A stretch of 64,000 nt of DNA from Magnolia sinica (taxonomy: Eukaryota > Streptophyta > Magnoliopsida > Magnoliales > Magnoliaceae), in NCBI RefSeq assembly GCF_029962835.1, contig NC_080583.1, positions 70,293,158-70,357,157 of the forward strand, written 5' to 3'. The notes under the pieces are model-generated. The model searched no databases. It worked only from the letters and a program-made list of their open reading frames with translations, and was not told the origin of the DNA. The stretch's first letter is position 1; each line of letters begins with the position of its first letter. A program made the position numbers and the translations under genes. Below are positions 24,401 through 35,026 of this stretch, in pieces.

Positions 24401-25737
24401 ACCTAAACCTAAACTCAAATCCCTAAACCTTAACCTATAACCTAACCTAAACCTATAACCAAAACCCAAACCGACACCTAAACCTAAACCTAAACCTAAA
24501 CCTATAACTTAAACTCAATTCCCTAAACCTCAACCTAGACCTAATCCTAAACCTATAACCTAAACTCAAATCCCAAAACCTTAACCTATAACCTAACCTA
24601 AACCTATACTTATAACCTAAAACTATTCCCAAATCCCAAAACCTATTACCTAAACCTAACTTCTCCCTAAACCTATAACCTAAACTCAATTCCCTAAACC
24701 TAAACCTACACCTAATCCTAATCTCAACTCCCTAACCTAAACCTAAACCTTAACTTGAAAACCCAAACTTAAACCCAATCCCGAACCTAAACCCGATTTC
24801 CTAAACCTAAACCATAACCCGTTCTCAAATCCAAAAACCTATAACATAAACCTAAACCAAAACCAAAACTTATAACCTAAACCCGAACCCATTCTCAAAT
24901 TCCAAAACCTATAACATAAACTCGAACCCATTCTCAAATCCCAAAACCCAAACATAAACATAAACCTAAACATAAAACCTAAACCTAAACCTATAACTTA
25001 AACTCAAATCCCTAAACCTAAACCTAATCCTATAACCTAAACTGAAATCCCTAAACCTTAACCTATAACCCAACATAAACCTATACTTATAACCTAAAAC
25101 TATTCCCAAATCCCAAAACCTATTACCTAAACCTATAACCTAAACTCAATTCCGTAAACCTCAACCTAGACCTAAACCTAAACCTAAACCTATAGCCTAA
25201 ATTCAAATCCCTAAACCTTAACCTATAACCTAACCTAAACCTATACTTATAACCTAAAACTATTCTCAAATCCCAAAACCTATTACCTAAACCTAACCTT
25301 TCCCTAAACCATAACCCATTCTCAATTCCCTAAAGCTATAACCTATAACCTAAACCTAAACCTAAACATAAACCTAACCTAAACTTATAACCTTTCCTAA
25401 AACCTTTAACTTAAACCTAAACTTAAAACCTAAATGTATTCTCAAATTCTTAAAACCAAACCTACACCTAATCCTAATCTCAACTCCCTAGCCTAAACCT
25501 AAACTTGAAAGCCCAAACCTAAACCTGATCCCGAACTCAAACCCGATTTCCTAAACCTAAACCTTAACCTGTAATCAAGTTCCCAAAAGCTAAACCTATA
25601 ACCTAAACCTTAACCTAAACCTAAACCAAAATCTATAACCTAAACCTTAACCTATAACCTAAACTTAATTATAACCTATAGCCTAACCTTAACCTAAACC
25701 TATAACCTAAACCTAAACCAAACCTAAACCTATAATC
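18449..25737. repeat. Telomere-like CCTAAA-type array with higher-order repeats (7.3 kb)
   Basis: The plus strand is composed almost entirely of CCTAAAC, CCTATAAC, CCTTAAC, CCTCAAC and CCTAGAC hexamer/heptamer variants. Canonical plant telomere units (CCCTAAA) are interspersed, mostly as TTCCCTAAACC and ATCCCTAAACC. G is nearly absent from the plus strand. The edges (18449-20000 and 24600-25737) are more degenerate than the core. In the core a marker ACCGACACC recurs at about 20052, 20732 (variant), 21027, 21656, 22284, 22759, 23229, 23688, 23931, 24175 and 24470, which defines higher-order units. It lies inside a transposon, so it is not a chromosome end. The minus-strand open frames rich in Arg-Phe are translations of the repeat and are not genes. 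Confidence 0.95.
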
Positions 25738-26155
25738 ATATGGTGAGACCATTTCTTTTGTGTCAATTTCATTCCTCTTTGAGTTTTTTTTAATTCATTA
25801 AGAAAAAAAAGTGGTTATACGTGATGCACTTCTTTTACTGTCTTTCTTTTCTCTAATGGGCATTCTAATTTATGAATGACATGACTGTTTGTAGGATAAT
25901 GGAATATACGAAGCTGCTGAAATTTGGTGAAGTCGAGCACATTTCTCTAATGAAGCCAAAGATTTGTATTTTCAGCATTATTGTATTTGTAACTGTAATT
26001 GATTGTAATTGTAATTAATTGAATGAAGGATTGTAATTGTAATTGAATGAATGAAGGATTGTAATTGTAATTGAATGAATGAATGATTGTACAGGTGGTA
26101 ATTGAATGAACAGGTGGTAATTGAATGAACAGGTGATTTAATTTTTCAATGTACA
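25738..26155. other. CACTA right arm with TGTAATTG/GAATGAATG repeats
   Basis: After the array there is an exon-like scrap (TTTGTAG, then DNGIYEAAEIW and a stop, 25892-25930). A run of TTGTAATTGTAATTGAATGAA-type short repeats follows at about 25985-26130. I recognise no gene. Confidence 0.5.
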
Positions 26156-26580
26156 AAATAGCTACGGATACTGATCGTAGCCACTAGTCAGACAGGTGTA
26201 GCCTTTTTAATTTTGGCATATTGCTACGGACTTTCAGCTACAAATAATATCCGTAGCTGTTTGAAGTTTTTGCTACAAATATAATTGCTATGGATTATAT
26301 CTGTAGCTATTTAACATACAGCTACGGATTAAATCCATAGCCATTAATCAGATAGGTATAGCCTTTTAAATTTTGGCCTATTGCTACGGACTTTCAGCTA
26401 CAAAAAATATCTATAGCTGTTTATTTTTTTTGCTACAGGGGAAAAGGCTACGGATTTAATCCGTAGCCATAGTGGCTACGGATTAAATCCGTAGCCATCG
26501 GTTCCAGCATGTTACGGACTAGCTACGGACTTAATCCGTAGCCTTAGGTCTATGGCTACGGATTAAATCTGTAGCCTTTA
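26156..26580. repeat. Right subterminal palindromic repeats of the CACTA element
   Basis: At least eight copies of GCTACGGA...CCGTAGC palindromes occur at about 26160, 26222, 26285, 26321, 26382, 26446, 26470, 26521 and 26554, the densest close to the terminus. They are presumed transposase-binding sites, by analogy with known CACTA elements. Confidence 0.75.
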
Positions 26581-26601
26581 CCCATTTTTTTGGTAGTGTT
26601 A

Positions 26602-29248
26602 GTTCCATTCATCCAGCAGATTGGAAAAACTGGTACACCCCATGTATCAATACCCTCAACTAGTTACGAGGCTAAGACCCCGCAATCCTTGATCCCGTCA
26701 GGTTTTCTATCCCCGACTTTAAGTACATGAGGAGTGCTGAGAAAAGGGATCGCTCGCAGTCACTATGGGAAGGATCGTCACCCTAGCGTAGGCCGACAGC
26801 TTAGACACTGTCCCATTCGACCATTTTAGCTCACGAGTCGGTGGATCGGTTTCAATTTGGTTATGAATGGGTTACAATGATTGAAGGGTGTTCCAGGTTC
26901 CAGACATATGTGAGTAGACAGGGTTAACAAACAAGGTTGGTCAGTAAGTAGACTAAATTGCACGGGTTCAAGTGAGTATGTGACAGACAACATCGGGTAT
27001 AAGTGAGTATGTGACAGACAACATCGTCCCCCTAGCGTAGGCCGATAGCTTGGACATAGTGTCCCATTCCACCGTGCCAGCTCACGAGTCGGTGGATCGG
27101 TTTCAATTTGGTTATGAATGAGTTATAATGATTAAAGGGTGTTCCAGGTTCCATACATACATGAGCAGATAGGGTTAACAAACAAGGTTGGTCAGTAAGT
27201 AGACTAAATTGCACGGGTTCAAGTGAGTACGTGACAGACAAAATCGGGTATAAGTGACTCATGTAGTTTAACTACTGTCACCCATACACACCCACCCCAA
27301 ATCCACGGGTTTAGCCTCAGGATAGTCCCATGAACGAGACCATTATTTCTCTCCTCGGATTCCTGACCAACCTAAGGGTTTGATAGTATTCAATAACATT
27401 TCAACAATTAGGGTTATCAACTAACATAATTAGTATCGTGCATTCATATTTTCCAAACCAAATTACAGATTCCTACAAAGCAAATGCTAACAATATTATG
27501 AAATAAAGGTGCATGTATTGTGTGGGTTAGTGAGGAAGGCAAGCATTTCATATATCTCCTAATACCAAAATATACACAAGGGTTAATGCATCAAACATGT
27601 TATGGGGAAACATCAAACAAGAATCGAGCAAAGATTGTACAAACAATCATCAATTGTATACCCAATCATGTTGAGGAACATCAAACATTCTATCACCATT
27701 CCATATTGATTTAGGGAGGATCTAAAGTGTAAGGTCTTATCTAGGTTTTTTTAGATAACCTAAATACATCATCCAATAAGTAAAATTATTAGATTCATAA
27801 TAAAATTTGTGCTAGCTCACCTAAAAACAATAGTCTGCACCTATGAGTCATTGAGAGCTCTAGAAAATAATCTAGGGTTGCCAAGCTCGCGGGTGGATTG
27901 GTAAAGATCCTGAGTCAAATGAACTTTGCATGTTAGGGTTACATGTAAATCCTAGCTCAACACAAAATATTACAAAAATATGGGTGCTTACCTCCCCAAT
28001 CGGTTGGAAATGGAGCTTGGAGTTGTGGATATGAGAGAAAGGAAGGAGATTGCTAAGGTTCCAAGTTTCCTTGGCTCCTCCACCAAGAACACCCTCCTCC
28101 ACTCTCTTCTTCCTCTCTTCCTTCTCCTTTTTCTCTCCTCTCTCCCTTTGTTCCACCTAGGGCAAATTCGTATGGGGAGAGGGGGTGCCCAAATAGGGCC
28201 TTTATATAGTGCCAGGTTTGGTGTAAATGGCCCTAAGGGATGGGTTTTTACTATACTAGTCCTAGGGGAGTTTTTTTAACCATTTAGGGGCCACTACGAG
28301 GCGTAGGAGTCGACTCCTACCGTTGGATAGTGGGCCCTAATGATGATCTACATATGGATATGATCGGCCCGCCATTTGGATGCGCCGATCGACAGATATG
28401 ATTAGAAGTCCGTTCAATGGTCACCGATGGTCGATCGGGGATCTGGCTATATAGATATGAGCAGGGAAATATCCTTACTCCATGTGTGAAGTTTGGTCGT
28501 AAACCAACGGTCTGAAATCCTCAACTTTGCATAAGAGTAGACGACCCAATTCACTTAAGTTTCAGCATCTTCTCATAGGGTATTTGCACTTCTCATGCAC
28601 TCGTCCTTTGGCTCAAGTTGAGCGATTCTGGACAGTACCCAGGTCCGACTCCCATAATGGATGCCAACCCTAATAAGACAGACATTATTCTATAGTTTTG
28701 ATACTAGTGGCCCACTAACGAGCGGTCTAGAGCTTGTTCAAAAATTTAGGGCATTTTTGGAATGAATTTGGTAGTGAAATTTCTCATGGGAAATGATGAA
28801 GTTTTGGATTAGCTATGTTCATAGTGTGGCCTATTTATAACTAGTGAAAGTGGAGATTTGGTCATGATTATTCTAAACTGTTGGTTTTAGGCTAAAAGAG
28901 TAACGGGGTTAATTTGGTCTATTAGTTAAGATTCGGGCCTTATCTGACTCGACTTCGATTAGATCTTTAATTTAGTTATGCTTGTCTTGATTAGTTAGTA
29001 ATGGGTTGGTTAGATTTGGGCCCTATGTGAGTAAATTATGAGGCTAAAGTTGATGTTCAAGTGATCGGGCGGATTCGTTGGCTTCCTACTGTTGATTAAT
29101 CGGACTTGCGAGGTTCTTTACTGGTTCCACTCATGTATAAACTAACATTGAGTGCTAATGATCAGTAAGTGATAATATAAGTTAATCACATAAAAAAAAT
29201 TCAAGAATTTTTGGAGATCCAAAATAGTGAAAAATCTAGGACGTTACA
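26602..29248 (-). repeat. 5' LTR of the LARD-like element, second segment, with internal duplication
   Basis: It continues the LTR from 11868 and ends GTTACA. Compared with the sister LTR it has an extra block: CCCTAGCGTAGGCC...GACAACATCG occurs at 26781 and again at 27030, a tandem duplication with a 249-bp offset. This accounts for its greater length. It holds no gene. Confidence 0.8.
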
Positions 29249-29253
29249 TCAAA

Positions 29254-30529
29254 AATCACCAAGGCAAAGGAGGGATCTTAAGAGACCAAGAACGGAGAAT
29301 TCTCATGCTAAAGATATAACGAAACTAAGTACAAAAGATGGAGAAAAGATTGGTAAGAGCACATGTAAAACAACAGAAAAAATACGCCAGTTTGGTATTA
29401 CCTAAGCCAACTTTGGTTGCTACTTAAAGTGTATAAAACAGTCCACCGAAGCTAATTTCAGTACCTACCTAAGCCAATTTCGGTAGCTACCTAAGCACTT
29501 TGCACATACAATCTCACGTGTGATAAATTTTAGATACGACTTCGGTGCTGCCGAAATCACGCAGAGTTGTAACACAAGGCCGACGCAAATTGCGTAAATT
29601 GAGACATTTCGCAAGAGGTTTTCCAAAATTTCAAGTCGGTGCGTAAGAGGGGGATTCACAACAATAAATAGGAGTTCCTAAGACATTCCTCCACATCTTC
29701 TAGGGTTTGAGCAGTGGAGTAAAAGGGTGGAGTCGTCGCTCGAGAGTTTTTCTTCTTCCTCCTTAGTTGATGTTTTGTTTAAGAGTCTTTAGTTCAATCA
29801 TGTCTATGGTTGGGCAAACCTCTTAGCTAGGGCTAAGAGGTAAAGCTTGTAGTGTGATTGGGATGTTTGCTTTGTTTTGATTCATGTTTTGTTGAACTCT
29901 CTTGGATTCTAGTTTGATTATAAGGAATACTTTTAGTTTTTAATGGTTTGTTGTGACAAATTACAATAGATCTGCGATAGCTTTAAATATCTTCTTTTCT
30001 TGATTTGAGATTGTGAAATTAGCAAGTCTCGTTGTTCACCATTGTCTCTTGGGCATGGTAGGATGATATAATCCTTCCTAACATTTACAATTCTCTTATG
30101 TTTAGTTGTGGGATTGGTAAATCCTGTTGTTTTCCTTGTCTCATGGGCATGATTAGGTGATGGAATCACCTGCAAATCCTCACAACTCTCATCCATTGAT
30201 GATTAGATCAATAAGAAGTTCAGAGATCTCTTCTTCCCAATTAGATAAGATAGGACTCTGATTGCAGTTGTGTCCTTCAATCAAGCAAGGTTGCATCCTG
30301 AGAACCTATAAGTGGATCCTTAACACCCTAGTTACCACGTTTAAATTTATAAGTTTCAATTACTTTATTCAAAATCACTCTCTCAAATATTTTCAGATTT
30401 AGGTTTACATTTTCTTTTAGTCCTAATTCTAGTTAAATTCAGAAACGTACAAGATTAGTCCCAGTGGATTTGACCTTGGTCTCACCGAGTTATTACTACA
30501 TCATGACCCCACACTTGGGGTTGTGAACA
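29254..30529 (+). repeat. tRNA-Asp-family 5' LTR, second segment
   Basis: It matches 52976-54156. It includes a TCTAGGGTTTGAG leader-like segment near 29700 and two diverged tandem units at about 30003-30195 (the TGTTGTT...GGGCATG...GATG pattern), and ends in TTGTGAACA. No gene is present, and the short frame at 29211-29405 merely bridges the insertion joint. Confidence 0.8.
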
Positions 30530-30535
30530 AGTTTT

Positions 30536-30553
30536 TAGCACCATTGTTGGAGA
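30536..30553 (+). other. Decayed primer-binding site, tRNA-Asp type
   Basis: It reads TAGCACCATTGTTGGAGA, against the expected TGGCGCCGTTGCCGGGGA, complementary to plant tRNA-Asp. All six differences are G-to-A or C-to-T transitions, as expected from deamination of methylated cytosines. It lies 6 bases after the LTR end. Confidence 0.7.
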
Positions 30554-30943
30554 CTAACAATTGTGCTTTTCTGAGATTAATTAGTTTTGGAATTATATTA
30601 AGATTAAGGTTTATTTGTTTTCTGTTTCTAGGTTAGGATTTTCCTGTTTTAGTTTTAGAAACTGATGTTTTTTTCAGTTTTGCAGGACCTTAATTTAAGA
30701 GCTTCTAATTTGGTAACCTTATTCTAATTCTTTCCATTTCTTTTCTAGATTTCTTATTTGTCTTAAGTTTCTTTCTTCTTAGGAATAAGTTATATTTTTC
30801 TTATTTTCTGATTTTTTCTAATCTAAGGGTTTTAGAACTTTTTAATTTTAGACTTTTATTTTTAGGATTTTTTCTGTATTTTTTTTTAGGAACTAACATT
30901 GTTTTCTATTTTGTAGGATCCCAATATAGAACTCTCCAATCCA

Positions 30944-30948
30944 GTAAC
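30944..30948. repeat. Target-site duplication GTAAC (partner 43891-43895)
   Basis: Perfect 5-bp duplication flanking the element at 30949-43890. Confidence 0.9.
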
Positions 30949-33900
30949 TGTCACGCCCCAAACTCAGAGACCGGGCTCACAAAATTCCCGATCGCCGAAT
31001 CCGGCGCCGACAGCCTCCGTAGAACCCCATTCTCGGCTCCCAGCGCCCATTCGCCAGGTTCCGATCCTGGGATGCTACAAGGAGGATTTTGTACATCAGT
31101 TTGATTCGTAATAAGCATAACCAAAGGCATAACCCACAAACAACAACCAAAAACTCCATCACATTTCCACTATAATCAAAAACTTTCCAAGTACAATGAG
31201 CATAAGGGAAATACAATGAAGATAGACCAAACTCCAAAAGAAGATCAGACACGCGTCCAAGCCTCAGCGCTGCTGCGATCCAACGTCACCTGCACGCAAC
31301 GGTCGTGCATAAGCTTATAGAAAGCTTAGAGGGTGGTGAAAGTGTATGCTCAAGGTGATAATGTAGTCATGCAGTATCAGAGTAATGCGGAACATGCTAA
31401 GAATCCCATTAGCCGTACCAAGGCCATGCGGTGCAAAGAATGATGTCGGCCATACCAAGGCCATGCAATGCAAAATGCAAGTCAAGCATACAAATCCTCA
31501 TCTAAGTCCACATGTCAATACGGCTCAAATCTCGGAATATCACCGGGTCTAGTACACTCCAAGCCGGATTCCCCATCGCGCGCAATAAGGTGAGTGGAAA
31601 AGACCTCACTATCCGCCGCCAATATCGGGCCCAGTCAATAGCGACCCATTCCTCGAGCTGGTCAGCCTAGCTTTGCCCCTCTTCTCGGGCGGGTAAGGCC
31701 GCACCTCTTCCAACCGACCACACATGGAAAGCGCAACCTGGTAATGCACCTCCGCTCATGCACCCACTCTGCCTAGCGTTGGAGCAACCTCCTGGTACCA
31801 TAAGGGTTTAGGGACTTTCACCGGTGGATATCTATCGCACCCCATGTAGAACAACATTTCTGGTATCCAATCCGGCCACCTGGGAGGCTACCTGATGTCG
31901 TTAAGGCATATAATAACCATATCACACAATGCGAATGCATGAATCACACTATCCATACAATCCTCGCGTATATGCGCTCATGTAGTAACACCTGCGTATG
32001 CGGGAGCCCTAAACAATGCGCCCAAAGGCATATGCTATGATCATCATTTCTCATATCAAGCATACGTATGATGCATATGATCATGAATCATGGAATTAAA
32101 TATGTTATATGGGGTGGATGATGTTCATAATGAAGATGGGCCTAGACGGCCTACACATTACACATGGGCCTAACAGTAGGCCCAAGGGAAAGTCATAATG
32201 CGGACATTTAACCACACTACACTTACAATGTGGACGTCAAACCAACATTGCTCCCAAGGCACGACTGCCACAAATATCATTTCATAAGTTATTTTGGGAT
32301 CACACATTGCAATGGACCTTAAGTACATCCATTGGGCCCTTAAATACATCAAATTAGCCAAGTCATATGGGCCTTACATTCATTAAGTGGGCCACACCAA
32401 TGGGCCTTATGTACATTGCAATGGGCTATACCCCGGGGGCTTCAGAACATATCAAATAGGCCTAAGCTTATGGGCCTTACACGTGTCAAATGGGCCTCGA
32501 CAGTTGGGCTCCATATGTACATCAAATGGGTCTACTCACCTGGGCCTTATATGTATCAAATGGGCCTCACCAATTGGGCCCCATGTGCACATCAAATGGG
32601 CCTCAACTCATTGGCCCCATTACATCAAATGGGCCTCGACCCATGGGCCCCTAATACATTAAATGGGCCTCGACCCATGGGCCTTTTATATACATCAGAG
32701 TGGGCCTCAACCATGGGTCACAAGTACTGAGGTGGGCCTCAATCACGGGCCTCAACATTAGTAAAAATATATACGTATAATATAGTATATAATATGTATA
32801 TAGTATATAATACATAATACATATATATAATATTATATGAAATATAATATTATATATATATATATATATACACACACACGCACACATCACAGGGGGAGAC
32901 ACTCATCACGGTGGGCCCACACTCACATAACTGAGGCAAGCATAGCGTCCAGGCGGACGGTGAGACTAAAACACACATCATGTGGGCTCCATGTGGGGCC
33001 CACCATAATGTTTATATTCCATCCGTGCCGTTGATAAGGTCACCCTGACCTGATGAAGGGTGGAACAAATTTCACTCGATCCCAAACGTGGGCCCAAAAG
33101 GGCTTTCAGGGTGGAGTTCAATTCACACTGTTTTTTCCTACGGTGTGGGCCCCCTGAGTCTTGGATCGAGCTAATTTTTGGGGTGGGCCCACGTCGGTAG
33201 GGGCCCACCATATGAACGGTTTAGATAGAGATATAAACATCAAGGTGGGGCCACGCAAGTGGGCCACCCCACTCCAAACAAAGCGCAAAATTCCTAACTT
33301 TCACGGAAAGTGCCTTTTATTATTAATTTTTTTTTTTGTTTTCCATGGATTTTGCAGTGGGGTCCACCTCTTGCAGATCTGCTCCGTCCAATACTCTAAT
33401 TTTCTACACGCCAAAACAAGCCCAATATTGGGCCTGTTTCGTTGTAAGGGGGTTAGGAAGGTTTCAATGGTGCAAACCTCCATTTGCCACGGTATGGCCC
33501 GCCTGAAGGTCCGGGATCCCATCTTTTAGGTCAACGCCTAAAAAGGGCTTAGGGAAGGAATGGATGGGTGGATTTAATACATACATCAAGGTGGGGCCAT
33601 GAGTGGACAACCCCCATTGGCAAGTTAATGTTTATGTTTTTTTTTTTTTCCAAACGTTACATCTAGAGATGGGCTTTAAATATATTAGGTGGGCCCTAGG
33701 TGGGCCACCTCATGGAAATGGTGTGGATACTACACACAAAGTGGGCCCCACTTGTAGGTGATTTGGATAATACATACCCTATGGTGGGGTCCATTCAAGT
33801 GGGCCACACAACCTCATCATCATACAAAAAATAAAATAAAATGAAATAAAATAAAATAAAATAAAAAGGGAGAGAGATAGAGAGTGAGACCGTGTGATGG

Positions 33901-34895
33901 AGGGACCCCGGCACTATGGGCCCTCCCTTGCACTAAATCATACATCAAGTGGGTCCCATTACATGTGGGCCTATTAAATTAAAATTCAACGGTGGAGATC
34001 CCTTCTCCACTAAAATAAATGGTCTCGATGACCCTAAGCATGTAAAGAAATAAACATCATGATGGGGTCCATGGAGAATGGCCCCATCATGGAATGATCA
34101 TGATGATCCAAGTGGGCCATGAGATCCAAACCATTGATCGGTTGGCCTCACTTGGCCCAACTTAAAAGCATCAAAATCTATCCTATCCAAACACCCACCG
34201 CTAGATCTTCTTGCTCCCTTGGCTTCCTTAGCTCCTTGTGCTTCTCTTGATGGAGGAAGATGGGAAATGGATGGTTGAGATGAGAGATGAAGGGGTGGGA
34301 AAGGTGGACCTCACAAATGAAGTTTTCTCACCATGGGGGACTCATACGTATGGTGCTCTCTCTTGGATTTGGATTTTTGAAAAATGAATAAGAGAGATAG
34401 TTGTAAAGGGAGAGAGAGAGAGAGAGAGAGAGAATGATGGGTGATGGAGTGATGGGGGATGGTTTGGGTTGAAAATTGTAAAAAGGTGTATGGTTGTTGT
34501 TGAAATTTGGAAAAGAGGAGTGGTGAGGTGGAAAGAATGGTGGACTTTTGAAAAGGTGGAGATGGGTTGATGTACTTGAGGTATGGGATGCTTTAATGGT
34601 TGATTGATGGGACTAATTGTAGAGATTCCTCGAAATCCGCAACGCGGTGTTTCTTCGAATAAACGCCGATCGGCATCTTCTTGCCACAGGTATCGGTTCG
34701 GTGCGCAAGTCACGGCGTTGGAACCGCGGCGAGACGCGGTCGCTATGATATAACTTTCGGACCAAGCCGACGTCGGTGCGCGGGACTTGTCAGGATCGTG
34801 CGTAAACACCGAATACGGTGCGAAGGTTTCAGAAATTTGACAGGAAGGACCGCGGAAGCTAACTTAACAGGACGGATTAGGACACGGGTCTTACG
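30949..34895 (-). repeat. 3' LTR of the Tekay element
   Basis: It is 3947 bp. Its inner terminal base is mutated (TTACG instead of TTACA, at 34895). It contains the TGGGCC-rich block (about 32150-32740), an AT/CA-rich tract (32760-32880) and a GA-rich tract (34405-34433). Confidence 0.85.
32380..32740. repeat. Degenerate tandem ATCAAATGGGCCTC units in the LTR
   Basis: Units of roughly 25-35 bp, each with ATCAAATGGGCCTC and TTGGGCC, recur about ten times. The same block is at 41260-41620 in the partner LTR. Open frames through it yield repeated GPYMYQMGL-like peptides, which are repeat translations. Confidence 0.75.
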
Positions 34896-34912
34896 GCCTC
34901 TCCCATCCTAAT
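34896..34912 (-). other. Polypurine tract of the Tekay element
   Basis: The minus strand reads ATTAGGATGGGAGAGGC directly before the LTR start, and the upstream GAAATTT...CGAGGACGAAATTT is typical of this lineage. Confidence 0.7.
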
Positions 34913-35026
34913 AGAAATTTCGTCCTCGAAATTTACACAATCATCGCAACTAGGCAGAACTCAAGAGGGAGAAGAAACATAACATCACTATATAAAATCA
35001 AAGATAACATACAACATACAATACAA

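Larger units (their letters stand above)
11869..26598. mobile_element. CACTA (CMC/EnSpm) transposon with captured host exons and a telomere-like array
   Basis: The terminal inverted repeats are CACTACCAAAAAA at the left and TTTTTTGGTAGTG at the right. TTA (11866-11868 and 26599-26601) is the perfect 3-bp target duplication typical of CACTA. The uninterrupted target is preserved in the sister LTR near 5190. Subterminal regions carry many copies of CTACGGATTTAATCCGTAG-like palindromes. The 14.73-kb interior has no recognisable TNP2 or TNPA transposase, so the element is non-autonomous. Instead it carries STE24 and NOT1 gene fragments and the CCTAAA-type array. Its insertion is the most recent of four nested events on this side of the window. 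Confidence 0.9.
4474..29248 (-). mobile_element. Non-autonomous (LARD-like) LTR retrotransposon interrupted by a CACTA element
   Basis: The element reads on the minus strand. The order on that strand is 5' LTR (29248 to 11147, interrupted), tRNA-iMet primer site, internal region of about 3.5 kb, polypurine tract, and 3' LTR (7618 to 4474). The termini are TGTAAC...GTTACA, with a 5-bp target duplication (one mismatch). No protease, reverse transcriptase or integrase is visible in the internal region, only an ORF of the plant putative-transposon-protein type. Mobilisation would therefore have needed proteins from another element. Long LTRs with a short non-pol interior fit the LARD class. Confidence 0.8.

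Noticed and set aside
19427..24689. Many minus-strand open frames encoding RFRFRLRFRELSLGY-like repeated peptides
   Set aside because: They are direct translations of the CCTAAA-type array. Frame length follows repeat phase, and there is no gene context.
18449..25737. A real chromosome end (telomere)
   Set aside because: The array is interstitial, degenerate and flanked on both sides by the arms of one CACTA element with an intact target duplication.
29211..29405. 64-aa frame MEIQNSEKSRTLHQ...
   Set aside because: It crosses the LTR terminus and the target duplication of a nested insertion, so it cannot be an original gene.
32387..32730. Frames with repeated MGLxxWAP and GPYMYQMGL peptides
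   Set aside because: They are translations of a degenerate tandem repeat in the LTR and are present in both LTRs with no coding constraint visible.
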